Below, in pieces: positions 25,755-33,838 of a stretch of 64,000 bases of DNA. The first letter of the stretch is position 1. Each line of letters starts with the position of its first letter. A program made the position numbers and the translations under genes. The stretch covers positions 1 through 64,000 of the forward strand of contig JAKOTS010000013.1 of the NCBI GenBank assembly GCA_029777095.1, read 5' to 3'. Below the pieces are notes generated by a model. It worked only from the letters and a program-made list of their open reading frames with translations. It was not told where the DNA came from and did not search any database. The stretch comes from Actinomycetes bacterium (GTDB lineage Bacteria; Actinomycetota; Actinomycetes; Actinomycetales; Microbacteriaceae).

Positions 25755-27466
25755 GTCGGCGGCGCAGTGTGGGTCTCGGCATCCTGGCACTGCTGACCGT
25801 CGTGCTGACCGCGTGTGCCGGGCTCCCGACGACGGGTCCCGTGAATGCGGGCCTTCCGCCCGCCGAGGGGCCAGGGCGCCTTGATGTTGACTTTCTCCCG
25901 GAGCGTCCCGCGCTGGGGGCGAGCCCGCAACAGATCGTCGAAGGCTTTGTGGATGCCGCCACCAGCCCCGCCGGCAACTTTGAGATTGCCCGCTCGTACC
26001 TCGCGCCGGCCCTGCGTGACGCATGGGATCCGGGCGTGGGAGTCACCATCGACCAACCGCGCGGGAGGTCAGTGTCGGAGCCCGAAAACGACGCGGCGGC
26101 AGAAACCGACACGGTGACGGTGACGTTCACCCCGACCGCCGACGTGGATGAAGCGGGGAGCTATCGCGTTGCCGAAGCGCCGAGCCCGGCGAGCCGCAAG
26201 TACGTCGTGGCGAAGCAAAGCGACGGCGAATACCGCGTGGTCAGCGCCCCGGACGGCATCGTGCTCGACTCGGAGACATTCAAGGTGGTCTTCAACCAAT
26301 TCACGCTGATGTACTTCGACCCCACCTGGCGGTTCTTAGTGCCCGATGTGCGCTGGTTCCCGGCACGCACCAACACCGCGACAAACATCGCCAGCAAGCT
26401 GATTGATGGCGCGCCGAGCGCCTGGCTGGAAGGCGCGGTCGTCAGCGCGTTCCCGCAGGATGTGGCACTGAAGAGCAAAACGGTGCCGGTGACGAGCGGC
26501 GTCGCGCATGTCGAACTCGACAACTCGGCGGTCACCCTCGACGACTTGACGCTCAGCCGGATGCAGGCGCAATTGCAGGCGAGCCTTGCCACTGCCGGCG
26601 TGCCGCGCGTTGACATGCTGGTCGGAATCAACGTGCTTGCCGTGATGGCCGCGCCGACGGCTCCCACGAAAGTCGACGGCCGCGCGTTCGTGCAAACCGC
26701 CACGGGTGTTGGCTTCGTATCTGGCAATGAGCTTGAGGTGATTCCGGGGCTGAGCGCGCAGCTCGCACGCCTGCAGAGCCAGCGCATCGAGCTCGCGCCA
26801 TCGCAGGAATTCGCCGCCGTCCTGGGCGTTGACGGGCAAGTGAGCCGCGTGCCGCGCGAGGGTGATGCGCTTGTGCTGGATTCCCGGCGCGGGCTGATCG
26901 CGCCCACGGTCGACCCGTGGGGTGCGATCTGGAGTGTGCCGCGGGACGTGCCCTCGGCGGTGATTGCCTATCGTTCGACCGGTGAAGCAACTGCCATCGC
27001 CAGCGCGTGGCCCGACGCGTCGGAGATTGCCGGCATGCAGCTCTCGCGTGATGGCACCCGGGTTGCGGCGGCGGTCACGATTGGCGGCCAGAGTTGGATG
27101 GAAATCGCGGCCGTGCGGCGTGACGCCGACGGCAAGCCGGTCGCGCTGGGCGAACCATTGAAGGTCGCGCGTCTGAGCGGGCCCGGCACAGGGATCGCGT
27201 GGGTGGATGACACCAGCATCGCCGCCGCATTTATCGCCAATGAGGTTCCCTGGATCGCGACGACGCTGGTCGGCGGTCCGGGTTCGGTGCGCGATGCGCC
27301 GATGGGCACCGTCTCGCTGGCCGGTGGCAATAACCTCGCCGGGCTGCGGTTGCAGACGAGCACGGGGGAGCTGTTCGTACAGCGCGCTTCGACGTGGCAG
27401 CAGAGCGCCGAGGACGTGCTGGTGCTCGCGACGCAGCAGGGGATGCCGCTGCAAGAGATCCCCTAG
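25751..27466 (+). CDS. lpqB: Lipoprotein LpqB, MtrB-associated
   Basis: A 571-residue secreted lipoprotein. The signal peptide ends at a lipobox (LTAC) with Cys at about residue 19. It is followed by a GerMN-like region (about 190-300, 'LMYFDPTWRFLVPDVRWF', 'ASKLIDGAPSAWL') and a C-terminal beta-propeller-like half ('RDGTRVAAAVTIGGQSWMEIAAV'). LpqB interacts with the extracellular part of MtrB and modulates its signalling. Here the usual downstream comF/hpf/secA genes are not next; the locus changes to the SIP-domain gene. Confidence 0.95.
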   Translation: MSRRRSVGLGILALLTVVLTACAGLPTTGPVNAGLPPAEGPGRLDVDFLPERPALGASPQQIVEGFVDAATSPAGNFEIARSYLAPALRDAWDPGVGVTIDQPRGRSVSEPENDAAAETDTVTVTFTPTADVDEAGSYRVAEAPSPASRKYVVAKQSDGEYRVVSAPDGIVLDSETFKVVFNQFTLMYFDPTWRFLVPDVRWFPARTNTATNIASKLIDGAPSAWLEGAVVSAFPQDVALKSKTVPVTSGVAHVELDNSAVTLDDLTLSRMQAQLQASLATAGVPRVDMLVGINVLAVMAAPTAPTKVDGRAFVQTATGVGFVSGNELEVIPGLSAQLARLQSQRIELAPSQEFAAVLGVDGQVSRVPREGDALVLDSRRGLIAPTVDPWGAIWSVPRDVPSAVIAYRSTGEATAIASAWPDASEIAGMQLSRDGTRVAAAVTIGGQSWMEIAAVRRDADGKPVALGEPLKVARLSGPGTGIAWVDDTSIAAAFIANEVPWIATTLVGGPGSVRDAPMGTVSLAGGNNLAGLRLQTSTGELFVQRASTWQQSAEDVLVLATQQGMPLQEIP

Positions 27467-27590
27467 CCGGGCGTCCGGGATTTCGGGGATTCCGGGAGCT
27501 GGGGGGCTGCGGGCCTGCGGTCGTGCGGGGCTGCAGGCGTACCGGCGAGGTGCAACCTGAAGATGCGGGATGAACCCTGGCCAAGTGAGG

Positions 27591-27609
27591 TTAGGCATGC
27601 CTATACTAA
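27591..27609 (+). promoter_or_regulatory. DtxR/IdeR-type iron box overlapping the -10 of the SIP gene
   Basis: TTAGGCATGCCTATACTAA matches the 19-bp DtxR/IdeR consensus at about 15 positions and contains the perfect palindrome TAGGCATGCCTA. It includes the -10 hexamer TATACT (27602-27607), so a bound iron repressor would block RNA polymerase. The start codon follows at 27617, giving a very short or absent leader. Confidence 0.65.
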
Positions 27610-27616
27610 GAACGTC

Positions 27617-28162
27617 ATGTCACACAGCACAGAGCAGCTCACGTCGCCGCAGTCCGGTTCTAATCGACCTACCTCGGTCGTGCACGCGGGCATCGAGCAC
27701 GGACCCCGGGCGTGCAAAGCGGCAAAGCACACGCGCGTGCAGCACCTGATCACAGCCGACGAGACCTCGCTTCTCGAACTCGAAACGCTGCTGGTGACGC
27801 TCCCAATTTGCTCGACGGGTCGGGTGTTCATCGAAGTGCCTGATGCGGCATCCGTCACCGACATTGCCGCCCCGGCGCGCATGACCGTCACGTGGCTCGA
27901 TCGTTCGGCACGCTCCGGCGCTGCGGGCACGGGCGAGCTGTGTGCCCCCGGCCGCGCACTTACGCGCGCCGTTGCGGCCTGGGCGGGCGAGATGCTCTGC
28001 GCCGATGACGACCACACCCGGGTCTTCTTGACGGGTGGATTCCTCGGCACCGCCGACATCGTCGACCACCTGGTCGACCGGCTCGGCGTCGACGCCGACA
28101 GCATTCACGCACCCGCCCGCTTTGGGCTGCCGGTGCGCGCAGAATCACCCGCTGCAGCCTGA
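27617..28162 (+). CDS. Stand-alone SIP-domain protein (siderophore-interacting, C-terminal half only)
   Basis: A 181-residue protein. After an unconserved start, residues from about 48 match the C-terminal NAD(P)H-binding half of siderophore-interacting ferric reductases (HLITADETSLLELETLLVTLP, then FIEVPD, VTWLDRS, and VFLTGGFLGT). The N-terminal FAD-binding domain of full SIP proteins is missing, so it is either a partner of a separate flavoprotein or a regulator. The DtxR-like box in its promoter supports iron control. ATG 27617 directly follows the promoter. A 15-bp tandem repeat begins at its last codons. Confidence 0.75.
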   Translation: MSHSTEQLTSPQSGSNRPTSVVHAGIEHGPRACKAAKHTRVQHLITADETSLLELETLLVTLPICSTGRVFIEVPDAASVTDIAAPARMTVTWLDRSARSGAAGTGELCAPGRALTRAVAAWAGEMLCADDDHTRVFLTGGFLGTADIVDHLVDRLGVDADSIHAPARFGLPVRAESPAAA

Positions 28163-28246
28163 ATCAGCGCGGTTTGACTCAGCGTTGCCTGAATGAGCGT
28201 TGCCTGAATGAGCGCGGTCTGCATGACCGCAGCCCGATTCAACACT
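28157..28246 (+). repeat. 15-bp tandem repeat across the SIP stop codon
   Basis: Six units of a 15-bp motif (type unit GCCTGAATGAGCGTT) run from 28157 to 28246, with decaying similarity outward. The first unit contains the TGA stop of the SIP gene. The rest of the gap to 28256 is a degenerate seventh unit. Confidence 0.8.
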
Positions 28247-28256
28247 GCCGCTGAAC

Positions 28257-28712
28257 TCAGCTCTTGCGTGCGTAGCGCGCGTGGACATACCCGCCCTGCA
28301 CGAGCCCAGCTTCGATTTCGAAGCGGTTGCGTAGCGCATTGCGGCCCGCGAGCGCGTAGAGCACGGGCATGAGAAACCCGTAGCGTCGCCACTGCCGGGC
28401 GTGCACGGCCTCGTGTGCGAGCACGGGCGCCGACACGTTGTTGCCGGTGAGGTAGCAACGCCCGACGCACACGCCGCCGCGGCGGTAGGCCCACGAGGGC
28501 AGGCCACGAAACACGAGGAGCCTATCGACATTCTCGACGCGGCCAGTGCTCAGCAGGCCGCCCCAGATCATGCCGACCGCGGTGCCCCAGTAAAAACCGA
28601 GGTCACTGATCGGCGAGTCGAGGAGGAACGACGGGATCCACCGGTCGACGCGCCGACCGCGAGCGAGGGCGCGCTCTGCCTGGGCTTCCCAGTCCGCCGG
28701 AGGGGCGCTCAC
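28257..28712 (-). CDS. Small HEAVH-motif protein of unknown function
   Basis: A 151-residue protein with 'VLAHEAVHARQWRRYGF', an HExxH zinc-site motif, followed by a hydrophobic 'LMPVLYALAG' and an 'NRFEIEAGL' segment whose Glu could be a third ligand. Similar actinobacterial proteins are often labelled Fe-S oxidoreductase without support; the only cysteines here (VCVGRCY) are two. It starts at GTG 28712, overlapping the arginase-like gene stop as GTGA, so the two are translated together. Peptidase or metal-binding activity is possible but unproven. Confidence 0.7.
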   Translation of the reverse strand: MSAPPADWEAQAERALARGRRVDRWIPSFLLDSPISDLGFYWGTAVGMIWGGLLSTGRVENVDRLLVFRGLPSWAYRRGGVCVGRCYLTGNNVSAPVLAHEAVHARQWRRYGFLMPVLYALAGRNALRNRFEIEAGLVQGGYVHARYARKS

Positions 28713-29572
28713 ACCAACGCACCAACGATGCGCAGGATTGTCGACATGTCGTGCGTGACAGCCGCGGGCGACGAGGGCGCGTACTCGGTGATTGCGGCGC
28801 CGGCCAGGGGCAAGCGCTCACGCAGCGCCGCGATCGTCTCGAGTAGCTGACGCAGGTCGAGACCGAATGGTTCGGCGTGGCCGAGCCCCGACAGCGCCGA
28901 CGGGTCGAGCACGTTCAGATCGATGTGCACGAAGACGCGGGATGCCCCCGCCGCCGTGATCGCCGCCACAAGTTCGTCGGGGTTGAGGTTGTCGGGCGAC
29001 CGCAATGCGACGCCGTGCGCTTCGGCGGCCGCCACCTGTGCCTCGTCCATCGCGCGCACGCCGATGAGGGCGAGGCGCCCGTGACCGATCATTGGCCCGG
29101 GGCTATCGGCATCCGGGCGCGGGATGCTCGGATCAACGAGCGCCCGGGCGGCCATGTCATGAAACGCCTTCGTCGGCGAAGACGCGGGGGAGTGGAACGC
29201 GCCACGGGCACCGAACCAGATCACGGCAAGAGCCGGGTCGGTGGCGTCGGTGGCGCCAGCGGCGTGGGCGGCACCAGCGGCGTGGAGCGCTGCGATGGTG
29301 CCGACGCCGGCATCGCCGCCGAACGTCACAACCGCCTGCTCAAGCGCGCGCTGTTCATCAAGCGCAGCGCGAAGGTTTCTTGCGGTCTGGCTGAGCGCGC
29401 TCATCCGCAACACACCGGTGTCGAGGGTGTCGCCCGCCTCGAGGGGAACCTCGACCAGGTGCGAGCTGGATCGGGGCAGATCACCAAGCACAGCCTGCGC
29501 CCCGTCGACGAGCTGCATCGCTCGCGAGGAGCTTGATCCCTGCCATTGCGGAACAACGAGGAAACGGACCAT
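28709..29572 (-). CDS. Arginase-fold protein with degenerate metal site (probable pseudoenzyme)
   Basis: A 287-residue member of the ureohydrolase family, which normally uses two Mn ions bound by GGDH, DAHxD and DxD motifs. Here these read GGDAG, FGARGAFH and HIDLNVLDP: by alignment the His of GGDH is Ala, the D-H-D triad is G-R-A, and the second Asp of DxD is Asn. Only one ligand remains, so hydrolase activity is unlikely. The fold is otherwise intact (MVRFLVVPQWQGS start, 'VALRSPDNLNP', the closing LRIVGALV). ATG 29572 is the first Met of the conserved start. It is followed by an overlapping HEAVH gene. Confidence 0.82.
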   Translation of the reverse strand: MVRFLVVPQWQGSSSSRAMQLVDGAQAVLGDLPRSSSHLVEVPLEAGDTLDTGVLRMSALSQTARNLRAALDEQRALEQAVVTFGGDAGVGTIAALHAAGAAHAAGATDATDPALAVIWFGARGAFHSPASSPTKAFHDMAARALVDPSIPRPDADSPGPMIGHGRLALIGVRAMDEAQVAAAEAHGVALRSPDNLNPDELVAAITAAGASRVFVHIDLNVLDPSALSGLGHAEPFGLDLRQLLETIAALRERLPLAGAAITEYAPSSPAAVTHDMSTILRIVGALV

Positions 29573-29627
29573 CAGAACCTCTGTCCGATCAAAAAATGCC
29601 CTGCACAAAAACCGCTGTGCAACAAAA

Positions 29628-29633
29628 ATTATA
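29628..29633 (-). promoter_or_regulatory. -10 element of the arginase-like gene
   Basis: A perfect TATAAT on the minus strand, about 55 bases upstream of ATG 29572, lies at the edge of the pspA terminator hairpin. No good -35 is seen at 16-18 bases. Confidence 0.5.
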
Positions 29634-29635
29634 CC

Positions 29636-29682
29636 GCGGCGACCGGGTGGCCGTCCCTTGAAGGAGACCGCCCGGTCGCCGC
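29636..29682 (-). terminator. Terminator of the TPM-pspA operon
   Basis: Perfect 12-bp arms GCGGCGACCGGG (29636-29647) and CCCGGTCGCCGC (29671-29682) just after the pspA stop. On the minus strand they are followed by GGTATAATTTTTG, which gives the T run. Confidence 0.75.
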
Positions 29683-29693
29683 GAATGCGGTGC

Positions 29694-30431
29694 TTAGGAG
29701 TTGATCGCGCCCTGCGCGTTGCCACCGTGCTTGAGCGCGGCAAGCCGCGCCTCAACCTCGGTCAGCTCGCCGATGTCGTCGAGTGCGTTGAACTGCGCGT
29801 CGAGGCTCGATGCGGCCAGCTCCTGCTTGCCGGCGGCCAGAGCCTCCTGGCGACGGATCTTGTCTTCGAAGCGGCCGAGGTCGCTTGTCGGGTCCATCAC
29901 GTCGATCGACTTGACGGCGTCGGCGACCTTGTTCTGGGCCTCGGCGGTCTTCGCGCGGGCGAGCAGCTCCGAACGCTTCGACTTCAGCTCTTCGAGCTTC
30001 TGCTTCATACCGTTCAGGCCGTCCTTGAGCTTGTCAACGACCTCCGTCTGTGCCGCAATCTGCGGGGCCGAGGCCTTCGCCTCGTTCTCAGCGCTGATCT
30101 GGCGCTGCAGCGCAATCTTCGCCAGGTTGTCAAACTTGTCGGCGTCGACCGTGTGGCCGGCGGTGCGCAGTTCGTCACCCTTGCGGCTGGCAGCGATTGC
30201 CTTGTTGCCCCAATCTGCGGCGGCCTGCACGTCTTCCTGGTTGTCGCGCTCGAGCAAACGCAGGTTGCCGATCGTTTCGGCGATCGCCGATTCTGCGTCG
30301 GCAATGTTGTTGCTGAAGTCGCGAACAAGCTGGTCGAGCATCTTCTGCGGGTCTTCAGCCGAGTCGAGCATTGCGTTGACGTTTGCCTTCAGGAGCGTCG
30401 AGATACGCCCGAAAATGGACTGCTTAGCCAT
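29694..30431 (-). CDS. pspA: PspA/IM30-family membrane-stress protein
   Basis: A 245-residue almost entirely helical coiled-coil protein of the PspA/Vipp1 (ESCRT-III-like) family: start MAKQSIFGRISTLLKANVNAML, then long helices (MLDQLVRDFSNNIADAESAI) to about residue 230. It would coat and repair the inner face of the membrane under envelope stress. A strong ribosome site (GGAAGGAACC) precedes ATG 30431. It lies 77 bases downstream of the TPM gene on the same strand, a recurrent pairing in actinobacteria. Confidence 0.93.
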   Translation of the reverse strand: MAKQSIFGRISTLLKANVNAMLDSAEDPQKMLDQLVRDFSNNIADAESAIAETIGNLRLLERDNQEDVQAAADWGNKAIAASRKGDELRTAGHTVDADKFDNLAKIALQRQISAENEAKASAPQIAAQTEVVDKLKDGLNGMKQKLEELKSKRSELLARAKTAEAQNKVADAVKSIDVMDPTSDLGRFEDKIRRQEALAAGKQELAASSLDAQFNALDDIGELTEVEARLAALKHGGNAQGAINS

Positions 30432-30508
30432 GGAGGTTCCTTCCGTAGTGGTTCAGTTGTGTACGAGTATGAAATTTGGATGCCGCGGCCCCCGCTGCAC
30501 CGGTGTCG

Positions 30509-32599
30509 CTAGAACCGCCCACCGCCACGGCGTGAGCGTGTGCCGCCCCCGCCGAAACTGCCTGACGATCGACCGCCCGACGAACGGCCACCGCCGCCTC
30601 CACCGCCGAACCCGCCGCCGAACCCGCCGAAACCACCCGACGATCGGCCGCGACTTCCGCCGCCTCCGCTGAGGAGCGAGTTGATGAGGATGCCACCGAG
30701 CACTGCGCCGGCAACATTGCCGCCACCACCGCCGCCCTGGCGCTGTTCGAACGCGCCGACATCCTGCTGGGCGAACTGGATGGCCTGAGCCGCGAGCTGG
30801 TTTGCGCGCTGGGCGTAGGCGAGGGCCTGTTGTGGGTCGGCGGCCTGCAGTTGCTGGGCGTGCACGAGCGAGGCGCCCGCCTCGGCGAGGCGCGTGCGGG
30901 CCTCAGCACCGACGGCACCGCGGCGCGCGGTGACGTAGTTCTCTGCGGCCGAGACCTGTGCCTGTGCGCTCAGCATTGTCTGCTGCAACGCTTGCTGCGC
31001 GCGCTGCTGTGCCTCTGCGGCGTTCCGCACATCCGCAACGACGCCATCGATCTGCGCGTTCGCGGCGTCGAGGCCTTCGAGCACCTGCAGCGGGGCAATC
31101 GTTGGCGCGGACATCGCCGCGCGTGCACTCGCGACCTGTTCGTTGACGATCGCGATTGCGCTCGCGACACGGCCGTCCGGGTCGGGGAGGCGAGAGGCCT
31201 GGGCAACATCACCCTCAAGGTGCGCGATTGCAGACGAGATCGTCTGCTCGCCCGTCGCAAGGTCGGCGCCAAGCTTGTCGACCGCCTGCGTGAGCAGCTT
31301 CGCCTGGTCGACTGCCTCCTCCGCGGCGCGGATGCTGACGGCCGCTTCGCCGCCCTTGCCTTCGCCGATGAGCCGCTGCGCCGCCGCGAGTTGTTCGTCG
31401 GCGAATGCAAGGCGAGTGGATGCCTGTTCTGGGTTGTCGGCGACGGTTGCGAGTGCACTGGGTGCATACCGCGTGGTGAGCGCCGCAAGCGACTGGGTCG
31501 CGGCGGCAATCAGCGGCGTGGCTCCGGCCCGCTCACCCTGCACGTGAAGGAGCGCCTCGGGCGCGTTCGCTTCGAGCTTGCGAAGGGCGTCGAAATCGGC
31601 GGCCTTGGCGTCGAGCTCGGCGTTGGCGCCGTGGCACAGCTGCAAGATCTGCGTGTTCCAGGCACGCACTTCTTCTTCGGTGTCGGGAATCTCATCGTCG
31701 AGCTTCTGCTTGAGCGTGAACGCCTGGGTCAGCGCCGCCTTCGCAGACGTGAGCGCGGTTTCGAAATCGGCGGTGGCCGCGTCGCCAAACTGGGCACGTG
31801 CGAATCCCAACTCTTCGTCGCTCGTGCGGATCGCGTCATCGGTTGCGATCAGGGCCGAGCCGGCCTGGCGCCCAAGCTCGGCGGTGCTGATTTGTTCGAC
31901 GGCGCCGGGGCCCTTGCCTCCGGTCACAGCCTTCTTGCGGCGGCTTGCGAACGCCCAAATGCCAACACCGATCGCAACCACGACCAGGAGCCCAACGAAG
32001 AGCCACACCATCGAACTGCCGGTGTCGGCCGCACCGCTGCCGCCCGTCCCGCCGCTGTTGCCGGGTGAACCCGACCCACCGGCGGCGGCATCGGTCATGC
32101 CGGCTGCTGCGGCCTCGACGGCGCCGAGCCAGTCGCCTGTCTGGAGTGCGGGCTGGATCTGCTGCTGCTCGATTGCGGCCAGCTGCGAGTCGTTGAGCGG
32201 CCCGCTTGTGTCGCCCGAGAGGTAGAACTGACGCGTGTCGACGGCGACGGCGAGCAAATATTGTGTCGGACCGAGCCCGTTTTGCGTCGCGGTCTGATTC
32301 GCCCACTCTTCGGCGTTGCTCGGGCTTGAGAACTCGGGAACAAACGCGACCCAGAGGTCGAGACCGGTGTCGGCGCGAAGCTGTTCGAGGCGGGCCTGCG
32401 CGGCGCCCTCATCGGCGCTGCCGAGCGCGTTGGCGTCGTCAAACACATAACCCGAGCCGAGAGTAATCGGGGCGACGGCCGGGACCGTGCCCGTTGCTGT
32501 GGCCGAGGTGTCGTGGGTGAGGCCCTGAGCGGGCGCACCAATTGCTAAGCCGGCGACAAGCAAACCTGTGGCCAACGTGATCGCCCAACGCGAGCGCAT
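30509..32599 (-). CDS. TPM-domain membrane protein with coiled coil and Gly-rich tail
   Basis: A 696-residue protein: a signal peptide (about 1-27), an extracytoplasmic TPM domain (about 45-165, 'GYVFDDANALG', 'WVAFVPEFSSPSNAEEWA'), a Gly/Ser linker, a membrane helix (MVWLFVGLLVVVAIGVGIW) near residue 195, a long Ala-rich cytoplasmic coiled coil, and a C-terminal tail of Gly, Ser and Arg (SSGGRSSGSFGGGG). TPM proteins relate to Psb32 and MOLO-1 and occur beside pspA. The cytoplasmic coiled coil could bind PspA (inference). ATG 32599 begins the signal peptide, with GGGGGTGG upstream. Confidence 0.88.
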   Translation of the reverse strand: MRSRWAITLATGLLVAGLAIGAPAQGLTHDTSATATGTVPAVAPITLGSGYVFDDANALGSADEGAAQARLEQLRADTGLDLWVAFVPEFSSPSNAEEWANQTATQNGLGPTQYLLAVAVDTRQFYLSGDTSGPLNDSQLAAIEQQQIQPALQTGDWLGAVEAAAAGMTDAAAGGSGSPGNSGGTGGSGAADTGSSMVWLFVGLLVVVAIGVGIWAFASRRKKAVTGGKGPGAVEQISTAELGRQAGSALIATDDAIRTSDEELGFARAQFGDAATADFETALTSAKAALTQAFTLKQKLDDEIPDTEEEVRAWNTQILQLCHGANAELDAKAADFDALRKLEANAPEALLHVQGERAGATPLIAAATQSLAALTTRYAPSALATVADNPEQASTRLAFADEQLAAAQRLIGEGKGGEAAVSIRAAEEAVDQAKLLTQAVDKLGADLATGEQTISSAIAHLEGDVAQASRLPDPDGRVASAIAIVNEQVASARAAMSAPTIAPLQVLEGLDAANAQIDGVVADVRNAAEAQQRAQQALQQTMLSAQAQVSAAENYVTARRGAVGAEARTRLAEAGASLVHAQQLQAADPQQALAYAQRANQLAAQAIQFAQQDVGAFEQRQGGGGGGNVAGAVLGGILINSLLSGGGGSRGRSSGGFGGFGGGFGGGGGGGRSSGGRSSGSFGGGGTRSRRGGGRF

Positions 32600-32823
32600 C
32601 GCGCCACCCCCTTGAGTGGTGCCGCAAACGGGCACCGTTATACAGACAGGATTTGAGTCTATGGGTGCGCCGCGTGGTGCGTCCACCGCTGGCGCCGTCG
32701 CGCGAAGCCTGCCGAATCGCTCGTGCCGTCATGGCGCGAACCATGGATGCGGAAGCGGGCGATCGCGCCCGGTCTCCGGCGTGTCAGGCGAGAGCCGCGC
32801 GGGCGATAGCTCAGGCTGAATGG
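32600..32823. promoter_or_regulatory. Divergent intergenic region TPM / DUF3097
   Basis: No gene is seen. On the minus strand TATAAC (32637-32642) is a candidate -10 for the TPM gene. No clear promoter for the plus-strand DUF3097 gene is recognised. Confidence 0.4.
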
Positions 32824-33657
32824 GTGAATGACAGGTATAGCGGAGACGTGCTGGCGAAGGGCTGGCGCGACGCGGGCAAGGTGAAACCGGCCGAAGTGCG
32901 GGCCGAACGCGACCTGGTGGTCGAAGTTGCGGTCGACGGTTATTGCGGCGCGGTGACCCGCGTCGAGGGCAAGCTTGTCGAGTTGGAGGACCGGCACGGC
33001 AAGCGCCGTCTGTTTCCGCTCGGCGGCGGATACCTCGTCGACGGCGTCGCCGTCGTCCTCGTGCCGCCCGCCCCCAAAGCGCAGGCGCCCGCTCGCACGG
33101 CCTCGGGTTCGTTCGCGGTTGCGAATTCGCGAGCGCGCGTCGCGCTGCCGAGCCGCATTCTTGTGGAGGGCAGGCACGACGCCGAACTGGTTGAAAAGGT
33201 GTGGGGCGCAGACCTTCGTATCGAGGGCGTGGTCGTCGAATATTTGCAGGGCATCGACCTCCTTGACGACGTGTTGCGCGATGACCCGCCCTCGAGCACA
33301 CGGCGGTACGGCGTGCTCGTCGATCACCTCGTGCCGGGCTCGAAAGAGTCGCGGATCGCGGAAGCCGTGGCATCCGGCCCCCATCGCGAGCACGTGCTGG
33401 TTGTTGGGCACCCGTTCGTCGATGTCTGGCAGTGTGTGACGCCGGCGGCGATGGGCATCGCGCGGTGGCCCGAGATTCCGCGCGGCACCGACTGGAAGAC
33501 CGGGATCTGCCGCGCGTTCGGGTGGCCGGCGGAGACGACCGAAGATTTTGGGCTCGCGTGGGAACGAGTGCTGTCGAGGGTGCATGGATACCGCGATCTT
33601 GAGCCGTCGCTCCTCGGGCGCGTCGAGCAGCTTATCGATTTTGTGACGGCGCCGTAG
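32824..33657 (+). CDS. DUF3097 protein with Toprim-like region
   Basis: A 277-residue protein starting at GTG 32824 (MNDRYSGDVLAKGWR), the standard start of DUF3097; the frame upstream is spurious. It has a beta-rich N-terminal part ('KLVELEDRHGKRRLFPLGG') and, from about residue 115, 'RILVEGRHDAELVEKVWG' and 'VLVDHLVPGSKE', which look like the Glu and Asp motifs of a Toprim fold. A nucleic-acid or nucleotide function is inferred. Conserved across actinobacteria, role unknown. Confidence 0.85.
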   Translation: MNDRYSGDVLAKGWRDAGKVKPAEVRAERDLVVEVAVDGYCGAVTRVEGKLVELEDRHGKRRLFPLGGGYLVDGVAVVLVPPAPKAQAPARTASGSFAVANSRARVALPSRILVEGRHDAELVEKVWGADLRIEGVVVEYLQGIDLLDDVLRDDPPSSTRRYGVLVDHLVPGSKESRIAEAVASGPHREHVLVVGHPFVDVWQCVTPAAMGIARWPEIPRGTDWKTGICRAFGWPAETTEDFGLAWERVLSRVHGYRDLEPSLLGRVEQLIDFVTAP

Positions 33658-33662
33658 GGGCG

Positions 33663-33773
33663 GCTCACGCCCTTTCGCTCGCCACGCCCTTTCGCCCGCC
33701 CCGCCCTTTTGCTCAGCAGTCGCGAAACGCCGTGCTGCACCGCGTAAAGCGACAAAGTGCGACGGGGGAGCGG
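33663..33773 (-). repeat. Family B element, copy a, with adjoining 17-bp tandem array
   Basis: The element (33711-33773, read on the minus strand) runs from CCGCTCCCCCGTCGC to GCGACTGCTGAGC, the same arms as the other family B copies. Directly left of it a 17-bp unit (CTCGCCACGCCCTTTCG) is repeated two to three times (about 33663-33710). Confidence 0.8.
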
Positions 33774-33838
33774 ACGAGGGGCGGGGAAGGCACGCCGCGC
33801 GGGCGATGCGTGGGGGTGGGTGCTCGTAGGCTTGGGGT

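Noticed and set aside
28105..28494. Possible pentapeptide-repeat protein on the minus strand
   Set aside because: The 'ATLIQ'-like repeats come from the 15-bp DNA repeat, and the frame overlaps the SIP and HEAVH genes without a start signal.
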